Source of the DNA: Bacteroidetes bacterium SW_11_45_7
Lineage (GTDB): Bacteria > Bacteroidota > Bacteroidia > Chitinophagales > SW-11-45-7
Reading direction: 5' to 3'
Assembly: GCA_003022985.1 (NCBI GenBank)
Contig: PXTV01000012.1
Coordinates: 5,958 to 12,333, forward strand
Length of the DNA stretch: 6,376 nucleotides
Position numbers and translations under genes: made by a program
Notes under the pieces: model-generated
Seen by the model: the letters and a program-made list of their open reading frames with translations, nothing else
The model's database searches: none
What the model was told of the DNA's origin: nothing
In this document: in pieces, positions 1 through 5,789 of the stretch
Layout of the letters: each line of letters starts with the position of its first letter
Numbering within the stretch: position 1 is the stretch's first letter

Positions 1-775
1 CGGCCCCGGCACGCCCATTTGTGCTGTGTTGGATATTATGCCCGGCACATGGATCACCAGTAACGATACTACCCAACCTGCTCTTGATGTGGGCAACCTC
101 GATGACTCATCCCATGTAGGAATTCACAATCAAGGAGCAGTTATTGCAAAAGGTGGCGATGGCGGTACTGGCGGCTCTCTTTCCAATTTTGGGAATCCCG
201 GCTTTGGAGGTGGTGATGCTGTCAACATGACCACAAAAACCACCCTTAAAAACAACGGGTATATTTTTGGCGGTGGTGGAGGTGGTGGTTCCGTAGGGCT
301 TGGCATAGGAAATATTCCCATTGTAGGCAATCTTTCTTTAGGAGCCGGGGGAGGCGGTGGTGCTGCCAATGGCGAGGGCGGTAAGCAAGGTCAGATCAAC
401 CTTCCTTATTTCGATGCCGGTGACGATGCAACAGGTGGCATTAACGGACAACAGGGACAAGGTGGTGAAGTCACATCTGCTATTTCCTTCTCCCTTCAGG
501 GTGCAACCATTACGCTAACACCAAATATCATAGGAGGTGATGGAGGGGGATACGGCCAGGATGGCGGTACCGGCAATGCTTTTGTAAATGTTCAGGTGTC
601 GGTACCGATTGTTGGAACAATCTTTAACCAGGATTTTCCCGATCCACCTGTTTCCAGCTTTCCACCAGGTGGTAAAGGTGGCAATGCCGTCAAGCGAAAC
701 AATTACCCGTTGTTGGGCGGCTATCCGGATGGCTTTTATCAAACCAGCTATATCAAAGGTGATATAGGCCCATAA
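1..775 (+). CDS. Glycine-rich protein, C-terminal part; phage-tail-adhesin-like (5' end outside window)
   Basis: The frame is open from the window edge (first full codon at 2) to TAA at 773-775, giving 257 visible residues; the GTG at 26 is probably internal. Counting from that GTG, 64 of 249 residues are glycine. Order: a segment with TTQPALDVGNL (residues 15-25), HNQGAVIAKGGDGGTGG (34-50), NNGYIF plus seven glycines (77-88), GAGGGGGAANGEGG (106-119), GGDGGGYGQDGGTG (170-183) and PPGGKGG (213-219). The series PAL-x-x-G-N-L, then N-x-G-x-I/V-x-x-GG-x-GG, then NNG-x-I-x-GGGGGGG resembles the glycine-rich domains of phage tail adhesins (gp38 type and relatives), which stack polyglycine helices into a rigid tip. 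That resemblance is from memory of the pattern, not a search. A surface or binding role is inferred. No sorting domain follows at the C-terminus. It lies 12 bases before a secreted-protein gene and is probably co-transcribed with it. An unrelated low-complexity surface protein is the main alternative. Confidence 0.75.
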   Translation, partial: GPGTPICAVLDIMPGTWITSNDTTQPALDVGNLDDSSHVGIHNQGAVIAKGGDGGTGGSLSNFGNPGFGGGDAVNMTTKTTLKNNGYIFGGGGGGGSVGLGIGNIPIVGNLSLGAGGGGGAANGEGGKQGQINLPYFDAGDDATGGINGQQGQGGEVTSAISFSLQGATITLTPNIIGGDGGGYGQDGGTGNAFVNVQVSVPIVGTIFNQDFPDPPVSSFPPGGKGGNAVKRNNYPLLGGYPDGFYQTSYIKGDIGP

Positions 776-787
776 AAAATCGTTATC

Positions 788-1468
788 ATGGCTTTGAAAA
801 AATGGACATTATTGTTTGTAGGTCTTTTGATTAGCAGTTCATTAATGGCGCAACAATTTGAAGGCGTCATTAAAGCCGAATACTATCAAGGCAAAACGGA
901 TAGCCGATCTGACATAACGTGGTATCTTGCTCCCGGCAAAATAGCTCTTAATATGGTTATGTCGAGTCAGAATGGGAACTATACGGCTACCTTTATTGCA
1001 CGTCAAGGCAGTAATGAACTTGATGTGCTCTCTCAGACACCGGATGGCAAAAAGCTCCATCATGCCATTCCCGCCTCGGATATCAGCAGCCCGGAGCATT
1101 TCCCATCCTATGGATCTTTTGAAGCTCAATTGCAAGATGAAACGAAAAATCAAGCCGGTTACCGTACAACAAAAGTGGTTGGCGAGTCGGACGAGAGTAA
1201 AACCATCGCTTGGGTGGCAAAAGATATCGACTTCCCGTTTTATCAATATGCCGATTACTTCAAATCCGATTATAACATAGCGCTTTTAGCCGATATCCAA
1301 ATGAATGGTTTCCCGCTTCAATCCGTCACAACCAATAACAGGGGCCTGATCATTGAAAGTATTGAAGTGGAGGACGTAACCGAACGCAACCTCGATCCCT
1401 CCGTTTTCAAGGTACCGGCTGACTATAAAACTGTTGAGAAGAGCAACATTGGCGTCATGGGCCAATAA
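788..1468 (+). CDS. Secreted protein, DUF4412-like
   Basis: The 226-residue product starts with a clear signal peptide: KK at 4-5, a hydrophobic core at about 7-19, and a likely cleavage after LMA (residue 21, before QQ). No cysteine follows the core, so it is not a lipoprotein. The mature part begins FEGVIKAEYY (24-33) and later has TWYLAPGKIALNM (44-56), AWVAKDIDFP (141-150), GFPLQSV (174-180) and VFKVPADYK (206-214). This order (FxG start, a strand ending near K, a W-x-x-KD strand, G-x-P-L, and F-x-V-P-x-x-Y-K at the end) fits the DUF4412-type periplasmic or secreted proteins common in Bacteroidota, whose function is unknown. The ATG at 788 is the only start that preserves the signal peptide; no Shine-Dalgarno sequence is visible, only an A-rich stretch. 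The stop TAA is followed directly by TAG. The 12-base gap to the glycine-rich gene suggests one operon. Family placement is moderately sure; secretion is very likely. Confidence 0.85.
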   Translation: MALKKWTLLFVGLLISSSLMAQQFEGVIKAEYYQGKTDSRSDITWYLAPGKIALNMVMSSQNGNYTATFIARQGSNELDVLSQTPDGKKLHHAIPASDISSPEHFPSYGSFEAQLQDETKNQAGYRTTKVVGESDESKTIAWVAKDIDFPFYQYADYFKSDYNIALLADIQMNGFPLQSVTTNNRGLIIESIEVEDVTERNLDPSVFKVPADYKTVEKSNIGVMGQ

Positions 1469-1519
1469 TAGATAGCTCTTGTTGTTTTTTGAATCAACTT
1501 AGCCTCAATCCAATCTGTA
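1469..1519. other. Convergent intergenic gap, no canonical terminator seen
   Basis: The plus-strand operon and the minus-strand oxidoreductase gene end facing each other across 51 bases. There is a run of six T at 1485-1490 but no stem directly before it. The nearest inverted repeat is TTGGC/GCCAA at 1449-1465, which lies inside the end of the upstream gene and about 19 bases before the T-run. A CTTAG/CTAAG pair at 1498-1502 and 1520-1524 has a 17-base loop and no T-run. Neither makes a convincing terminator. Confidence 0.4.
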
Positions 1520-2368
1520 CTAAGCCACTCTTAAAATGATCTTCCCCACATTTCGGTTAGCTTCCATGTGGGCATGCGCATCCGCTGCTTGTGAAAGAGG
1601 AAAAACCGAGTCAATAACCGGCCGTAAACTTCCATCCCGGAATTTTGGCAGGGCAAAATTTGCCAACTCACCAGTAAGCTGTATTTGATAATCCAATGGG
1701 CGTGAACGCAATGTTGACCCGATGATACTGAGGCGCTTGACCAACAGCTTAGCTATATTCAATTCCTCCGCTTTTGCCCCGCCCATAAAGGCCAAAACAA
1801 CCAGGCGGCCATCCATCCTCAAGCTATCCACATTACGTTTGAGGTAAGGAGCTCCCACAAAATCGAGGATCACATCAACACCCTCTTCATTTGTTAACGC
1901 CTGGACACGTTCAGCAAAATCCTCTTGTTGGTAGTTGATAGCGTAAGCAGCTCCAAGCTCCAGGCATTTGTTGTGTTTAGCGCCTGAGGTGGTAACAAGA
2001 ACCTCAGCATTCATTTGCCTGGCAAGCTGGATGGCAGCAGTGCCAACGCCACTTGCGCCCGCATGGATTAACACTCTCTCCCTTTCTGTCAAATTGCCAA
2101 GCCATGTCAGCCCCTGCCAGGCTGTAAGAAAGACCTCAGGAATAGCCGCTGCTTCTTCTACAGAGAAATTCTCTGGAATCGGCATTGCCATATCTTTATG
2201 GATCACAGCGTATTCAGCATAGCCACCACCCGGGATCAACCCAAAAACGCAATCATCCTTGTTAAAGCGGGTGCACTCCTCTCCTGCTTCCTCAATAAAA
2301 CCGGCTATTTCCAACCCCGGAACAGGACTTGCTCCTTCCGGCACCGGGTATTTACCTTGACGCTGCAA
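1520..2368 (-). CDS. NAD(P)H:quinone oxidoreductase, PIG3 type (MDR superfamily), 5'-truncated
   Basis: The 282 residues match a zinc-free quinone oxidoreductase of the PIG3/TP53I3 type, which uses NAD(P)H to reduce quinones in the cytoplasm. Visible parts: GKYPVPEGASPVPGLEIAG (5-23) of the GroES-like domain, FGLIPGGGYAEYAV (42-55), and HAGASGVGTAAIQLA (102-116), which holds the AxxGxxG nucleotide-binding motif of the Rossmann fold. Further in are DVILDFVG (165-172), STLRSR (218-223) and the ending NVGKIILRVA. Family members usually have about 325-330 residues, so about 45 are absent at the N-terminus. The only start in this open frame is TTG at 2368. Conserved family sequence (VEGYGRNRADT) continues in frame upstream of it to a TGA at 2407-2405, so the TTG is unlikely to be the ancestral start. 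The missing first strands belong to the catalytic domain; the gene may be a pseudogene or give a defective enzyme. It lies 57 bases after the PqiA-domain gene on the same strand. Confidence 0.85.
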   Translation of the reverse strand: MQRQGKYPVPEGASPVPGLEIAGFIEEAGEECTRFNKDDCVFGLIPGGGYAEYAVIHKDMAMPIPENFSVEEAAAIPEVFLTAWQGLTWLGNLTERERVLIHAGASGVGTAAIQLARQMNAEVLVTTSGAKHNKCLELGAAYAINYQQEDFAERVQALTNEEGVDVILDFVGAPYLKRNVDSLRMDGRLVVLAFMGGAKAEELNIAKLLVKRLSIIGSTLRSRPLDYQIQLTGELANFALPKFRDGSLRPVIDSVFPLSQAADAHAHMEANRNVGKIILRVA

Positions 2369-2425
2369 CGTATCGGCTCTGTTCCTACCATAACCTTCTA
2401 CACCTCATATACATAATTCCCCAAA
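2369..2425 (-). other. Junction between PqiA-domain gene and truncated oxidoreductase gene
   Basis: Read on the minus strand, the PqiA-domain gene ends in TGA (2428-2426). The same frame then gives FGELCI, a second TGA (2407-2405), and GVEGYGRNRADT leading straight into the oxidoreductase. VEGYGRNRADTLQRQG is recognisable as the family's N-terminal motif but has no start codon. A second frame starts at an ATG overlapping the PqiA stop (ATGA, 2429-2426) and reads MIWGIMYMR. Dropping one base near 2402 would join it to VEGYGRNRAD. Even that joined product lacks about 28 residues of the usual N-terminus. Confidence 0.6.
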
Positions 2426-3727
2426 TCATTCTGAGTGATTTCCTTCTTTGTTTGCCAGCCAGGTAAGAATTTCCGATAAGATCAAGCTATACAGCACAAA
2501 TGAAAGGAAAAGGAAAAAAGCTGCCAGTAGCGAGGTATTATTTGTGGCCACCGATGAAAGCATCTGGCTTTTGTACTCAACTTGCTGGATTTGATTGTCG
2601 ATCATGCCATCAAACCCCACATAGGCCATAAAAATAGCGACCACCATCACATCTGCCATGGACCATTTACCCGACTTAAACGCGAACCATTGCACAATTT
2701 TATTTCTCCGTATAGCGGGCGAGCAAAACAAATAAGCCCCATTAGCGGTAAGCTTGGACACGGGCAAAATAACGCTAAAAGCAAGGATGAGCACCCCCAC
2801 GAGGAAAGAATCAACACGTGACGATTGAACGAGAAGGGAAACAACTTCCAGGATACTTTTGCTGCGGAAAAAAAGCACCTGGTCTTTAAAGAGAATGTGC
2901 TCACCCAATAGCTGGAACTCGAATCGTTGAATGCGGGCATCAATTTCGATCATTGGACATGCCAGACTTGTTGCCAACACAATTGCTCCAAGGATTACCG
3001 ATAGGATCAATAGTGGTTTTTGCAGTGCTGCATGCCGTTGAGCAATAAGCCAGCTTAACAAAAATAAACAGAGAATGCCCACCATTGCCCAACCATAACG
3101 ATAGTTGATCTTTTTGTACAAAGCAACTTTTTCTGAAGCCATGCTATTGAACTCATCTTTATTGGCAACATTGTACTGATTATAAGTTTTATTCAAAAGA
3201 ATGGAATCGCCATCATCGTAGGTAGTTGCAGCTAACTCATCGATTTTTTCGCTCAGCACCTGTTGAATCCGTTCCTTACTTTTCTTCTGCTTGAGGTTAT
3301 CCATGATGGTACGGCTGTAGGCCGGCACTTCCTTACGGATATCTTGCCAATCAATAACAGCATTCACACCCCACTTGCGCAATTTGTTTTGGAGCTTTTG
3401 GTCTTCTTTGTTGATCTGATGTTTAGCTTTTGAAATAACATCGTGCAAGATGGAAGCGATCTGAATCCGCAACAAGCTATCTTGCTGCTCGGAAAATTCG
3501 AAGTCCTGAATTTGTTCAGAAACGATTGTTTTTAGCTCGCCTTTCCATTCGTTAGCAGAAAAAAGCCCGTGGGTGATGCTGTTCACTACACTGTGATCCT
3601 GCTTGATAGCTGCCCGTTCATTAGCATAATGATAGACATTGATGCCGCACCATGCTGCAATGATCAAGAGTAGACTGAGACATCCTGTAACGAGCTTGGG
3701 AATAGTGTTCATGCCAGCGATTCTCAT
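2426..3727 (-). CDS. Inner-membrane protein with C-terminal PqiA (paraquat-inducible protein A) domain
   Basis: The 433-residue product has a short N-terminus and a first membrane segment at about 11-31. A charged, helix-rich stretch of about 180 residues (about 32-211) follows, then membrane segments at about 212-229 and 238-257. The C-terminal PqiA-type part has VDSFLVGVLILAFSVILPVSK (305-325), the signature GKWSMADVMVVAIFMAYV (353-370), and a last segment at about 398-424. The KWSM-x-DV motif after a membrane helix is characteristic of PqiA domains, which in Proteobacteria work with MCE proteins PqiB/PqiC in envelope lipid homeostasis. Here there is a single domain, no zinc-ribbon cysteine pairs, and no MCE gene nearby. 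The 180-residue stretch between membrane segments has no family I recognise; it is probably extracytoplasmic. ATG at 3727 is used; ATG at 3712 is equally possible (15 bases shorter), and neither has a clear Shine-Dalgarno sequence. Role here is unknown; an envelope function is likely. Confidence 0.8.
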   Translation of the reverse strand: MRIAGMNTIPKLVTGCLSLLLIIAAWCGINVYHYANERAAIKQDHSVVNSITHGLFSANEWKGELKTIVSEQIQDFEFSEQQDSLLRIQIASILHDVISKAKHQINKEDQKLQNKLRKWGVNAVIDWQDIRKEVPAYSRTIMDNLKQKKSKERIQQVLSEKIDELAATTYDDGDSILLNKTYNQYNVANKDEFNSMASEKVALYKKINYRYGWAMVGILCLFLLSWLIAQRHAALQKPLLILSVILGAIVLATSLACPMIEIDARIQRFEFQLLGEHILFKDQVLFFRSKSILEVVSLLVQSSRVDSFLVGVLILAFSVILPVSKLTANGAYLFCSPAIRRNKIVQWFAFKSGKWSMADVMVVAIFMAYVGFDGMIDNQIQQVEYKSQMLSSVATNNTSLLAAFFLFLSFVLYSLILSEILTWLANKEGNHSE

Positions 3728-3838
3728 GACAGATTAAGACAAAAAAATGATAAAATGTGTCTTGGCAAAGGGCCAAAAATAATTTCTTTTCATTGCGAGA
3801 TTGCGCATTGAAAAAAGATGATGGAATAGTAGTGAACT
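3728..3838. other. Intergenic region upstream of the PqiA-domain gene
   Basis: These 111 bases separate the methyltransferase stop from the PqiA-domain start. They are AT-rich near the start codon. They contain TTTCATTGCGA at 3788-3798, also found upstream of the methyltransferase, and a TTGGC-AAAGG-GCCAA inverted repeat at 3762-3776. The repeat has no T-run after it on either strand, so I do not call it a terminator. A promoter here is plausible, but I see no clear Bacteroidota-type TAnnTTTG box. Confidence 0.4.
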
Positions 3839-4651
3839 TTATTTATCCTGAGCAGCACCTGTCATAGGTACAAAGCGCACGGCCATTAAGCTTTTTGTAC
3901 GGACCTTACCATTACCCGATTTCATAACTTTCATCAGCTTTTGGGTTTGATAGGTGCCGCCAACAGGAATAATCATTTTGCCACCGGTTTTGAGCTGCTT
4001 TGTTAAAGGAGGCGGTACATGACCTGCTGCCGCAGTCACGATAATCGCATCGAACGGGGCGTGTTCATCCCACCCGTAATAACCATCGGCCATTTTGGTT
4101 TTGATGGGATGGTAACCGAGTTTATCGAACCGTCTTTTGGCTTTGTTGCCCAATGTTTCAATGATCTCGATACTGTACACATTGCTCGTTAACTCCGATA
4201 ACACGGCTGCCTGGTAACCACTTCCTGTGCCGATTTCGAGCACCTTATCGCCCTGTTCAAGCTCGAGCAGCTCCGTCATGTAAGCAACAATGTAGGGTTG
4301 GGAAATGGTCTGCCCTTTTCCTATGGGTAGCGGACTGTCCTGATAAGCACTGCTGCGCTGCACTTGAGGCACAAACAAGTGGCGCGGCACATTGCGCATA
4401 GCTTTCACAACATCCGGATTGCTGACACCGCGGCCTTTAATTTGGTTGGCAACCATGCGGTTGCGTTCCTGCTGGCGCTCTTCGAAACGTGGTGGCTCCC
4501 AGCTCAACTCATCACCATCTTGTGCTGGATTCATGTTTAGCTTATGGGCATTTGGCTTTTGATGATATAGCCAATTTTTGGGGAAGGGTTGGAATGAGCC
4601 GAATAAGCCAACCAGAATGAATCCCATTATTATGATGAAGTGTTTTGCCAA
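3839..4651 (-). CDS. pcm: Protein-L-isoaspartate O-methyltransferase with N-terminal signal or anchor
   Basis: This is an L-isoaspartyl protein carboxyl methyltransferase, which uses S-adenosylmethionine to methylate isoaspartyl residues and start repair of aged proteins. Visible parts in 270 residues: NRMVANQIKGRGV (64-76), AMRNVPRHLFVP (84-95), LPIGKGQTISQPYIVAYMTEL (108-128) with the family's active-site serine at 117, the SAM-binding motif VLEIGTGSGYQ (137-147), FDAIIVTAAAGHVP (200-213), GGKMIIPVG (223-231) and the end motif AVRFVPM (257-263). E. coli Pcm has 208 residues and no N-terminal extension. Here about 60 residues precede the domain, starting with a hydrophobic stretch at about 5-19 that looks like a signal peptide or membrane anchor; no lipobox cysteine. 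The TTG start at 4651 has AGGA about 12 bases upstream and supplies K3 and H4 for a normal signal n-region. The alternative is ATG at 4627 (262 residues), which leaves no positive charge before the hydrophobic core. Family call is very sure; the start is not. Confidence 0.93.
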   Translation of the reverse strand: MAKHFIIIMGFILVGLFGSFQPFPKNWLYHQKPNAHKLNMNPAQDGDELSWEPPRFEERQQERNRMVANQIKGRGVSNPDVVKAMRNVPRHLFVPQVQRSSAYQDSPLPIGKGQTISQPYIVAYMTELLELEQGDKVLEIGTGSGYQAAVLSELTSNVYSIEIIETLGNKAKRRFDKLGYHPIKTKMADGYYGWDEHAPFDAIIVTAAAGHVPPPLTKQLKTGGKMIIPVGGTYQTQKLMKVMKSGNGKVRTKSLMAVRFVPMTGAAQDK

Positions 4652-4740
4652 AGTGGTACGTTTTCCTCGAATTATAAAAAATTTTAGGGGGAATTCATAG
4701 TGAGGTGATATTTCATTGCGATACTCCCTCTCTTAAATTA
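4652..4740 (-). promoter_or_regulatory. pcm: Likely promoter region of the methyltransferase gene (no box confirmed)
   Basis: Between the rpoD terminator and the methyltransferase start are 89 AT-rich bases. Because the terminator just upstream should end rpoD transcription, a promoter is expected here. On the minus strand TTTTTTATAATTCGAGGA (about 4680-4663) contains a TATAAT-like run and the AGGA of the likely ribosome site. TCGCAATGAAA at 4721-4711 is shared with the region upstream of the PqiA-domain gene. No element matches the Bacteroidota TAnnTTTG box well. Confidence 0.3.
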
Positions 4741-4775
4741 AAAATAAAAAAAGCAGCAATGCACAGTTGCTGCTT
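4741..4775 (-). terminator. Rho-independent terminator of rpoD
   Basis: On the minus strand AAGCAGCAA (4775-4767) pairs perfectly with TTGCTGCTT (4759-4751) around a seven-base loop. A run of seven T (4752-4746), partly in the stem, and further T-rich sequence follow. It begins about 35 bases after the rpoD stop codon. The mirrored plus-strand version lacks a T-run, so it works for the minus strand only. Confidence 0.92.
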
Positions 4776-4810
4776 CTTAGCACCTTAAAGAAATGGCATC
4801 TAAGAAATAC

Positions 4811-5677
4811 TCAGCTAAGATAGCTCTTTAAGGATTTCGATGACGTGGCTCTCCGCAACCGCCTTAGCGACCGTTCTTTGATCTGGCGTACGCGCTCCCG
4901 CGTAAGCCCGAATTGGTCGCCTATTTCCTCCAGCGTAAGCCCTACACCACCATCGAGCCCGAAATACGTCTTGATAATGTCAGCATCGCGCGAAGGCAAA
5001 ATCGTAAGCACGCGCTTGATTTCGTTTTTGAGGGAATCATCGAGCATCTCTTGTTCCACCTGATTCTCCTCATCCTGAGAGAGGACATCTAACAGAGTGC
5101 CGCTCTCTTCATCACTCGACATTGGCGCGTCTGTGGACTGGTGCTCAAGAGCCGATTTCACCACTTCGTTGATCTCTTCCTTATCGATGTCAAGTATCTC
5201 TTCAAGCTCCTCATTGGTGGGCTCTCGTTGATATTGCTGCTCAAAGTCAGTCATAGCTTTGCTGACCTTGTTGAAGGACCCCACCTTATTCAAGGGAAGC
5301 CGGATAATGCGCGATTGTTCTACAAGAGCTTGCATAATGGATTGCCGGATCCACCATACAGCGTAAGAGATAAATTTGAAACCGCGCTTTTCATCGAATT
5401 TCTCAGCAGCTTTGATAAGGCCAAGATTCCCTTCATTGATCAGGTCGCTGAGGGGCAGACCATGGTTCTGATACTGCTTAGCAACCGACACAACAAAGCG
5501 AAGATTAGCACGCGTGAGGCGTTCAAGGGCCTCGGGGTCCCCTTTTTGAATCCTCCGTGCCAAATCTGCTTCTTCTTCCGGTTTTAGCAGTTCCTCTTTA
5601 CTGATGTCCTTCAGGTACTTTTCCAGGGAGATGCTGTCCCTGTTTGTAACTTGATTTGTGATCTTAAGTTCTCTCAT
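4811..5677 (-). CDS. rpoD: Primary RNA polymerase sigma factor (sigma-70, short Bacteroidota type)
   Basis: This is the housekeeping sigma factor, which directs RNA polymerase to most promoters. From ATG at 5677 it has 288 residues. Region 1.2 begins SLEKYLKDI (17-25); region 2 has RLTRANLRFVVSVAKQY (53-69), LINEGNLGLIKA (79-90) and the promoter-melting/-10 segment FKFISYAVWWIRQSI (100-114); region 3 follows RIIRLPLNK (123-131). Region 4.2 has LTLEEIGDQFGLTRERVRQI (247-266), the -35-binding helix-turn-helix. There is no long region 1.1, as is usual in Bacteroidota primary sigma factors of about 286-290 residues. The N-terminus MRELKITNQVTNRDS is nearly diagnostic of that group and decides the ATG. 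An in-frame TTG at 5707 would add ten residues (MRNKVQNLNE) that do not fit the family. A terminator on each side makes it a single-gene unit. Confidence 0.97.
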   Translation of the reverse strand: MRELKITNQVTNRDSISLEKYLKDISKEELLKPEEEADLARRIQKGDPEALERLTRANLRFVVSVAKQYQNHGLPLSDLINEGNLGLIKAAEKFDEKRGFKFISYAVWWIRQSIMQALVEQSRIIRLPLNKVGSFNKVSKAMTDFEQQYQREPTNEELEEILDIDKEEINEVVKSALEHQSTDAPMSSDEESGTLLDVLSQDEENQVEQEMLDDSLKNEIKRVLTILPSRDADIIKTYFGLDGGVGLTLEEIGDQFGLTRERVRQIKERSLRRLRRATSSKSLKSYLS

Positions 5678-5707
5678 TTCGTTAAGGTTTTGTACCTTAT
5701 TACGCAA

Positions 5708-5763
5708 TGATAGAACAAAGGTTACAATGGCAGGGTTTAAGTTGAATAAGAATATTACTTGAG
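5708..5763 (-). promoter_or_regulatory. rpoD: Likely rpoD promoter region
   Basis: The receptor's terminator lies just upstream, so rpoD needs its own promoter here. On the minus strand AACCTTTG (5723-5716) is close to the Bacteroidota -7 box TAnnTTTG (five of six fixed positions). If real, transcription would start around 5709, giving a leader of about 30 bases to ATG 5677 and almost none to TTG 5707. I see no good TTTG -33 box at the expected distance, so this is tentative. Confidence 0.35.
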
Positions 5764-5789
5764 GAAAAACACATCAGCAATGGATGTGT
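5764..5789 (-). terminator. Rho-independent terminator at the end of the TonB-dependent receptor gene
   Basis: On the minus strand ACACATC (5789-5783) pairs perfectly with GATGTGT (5775-5769) around a seven-base loop, followed by T-rich sequence (five T at 5769-5765, one of them in the stem). The first stem base is the last base of the receptor's TGA stop codon (5791-5789). The stem is short and AT-balanced, so it is probably of moderate strength. Confidence 0.7.

Noticed and set aside
130..369. Minus-strand open frame coding a proline-rich protein
   Set aside because: It is the reverse of the glycine codons (GGN read as NCC) in the glycine-rich gene, so the proline runs are a by-product.
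842..1280. Open frames on both strands inside the DUF4412-like gene
   Set aside because: They overlap a gene with a clear signal peptide and family pattern, and their own products show no recognisable domain.
1449..1465. TTGGC-N7-GCCAA inverted repeat, similar to TTGGC-N5-GCCAA at 3762-3776
   Set aside because: The stem is five base pairs, the loops differ in length and no T-run follows directly. One copy is inside coding sequence, so a shared site or terminator is not supported.
1498..1524. CTTAG/CTAAG inverted repeat between the convergent genes
   Set aside because: A five-base stem with a 17-base loop and no T-run is expected by chance.
2405..2428. Reading TGA as an amino acid, fusing the PqiA-domain protein and the oxidoreductase
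   Set aside because: TGG serves as the tryptophan codon in these genes, the receptor's TGA is directly followed by a terminator, and the fused product would still lack the oxidoreductase N-terminus. Sharing a frame has a one-in-three chance.
5141..5587. Plus-strand open frame of 148 residues inside rpoD
   Set aside because: It lies fully within the highly conserved sigma factor coding sequence, and its product is not a recognisable protein.
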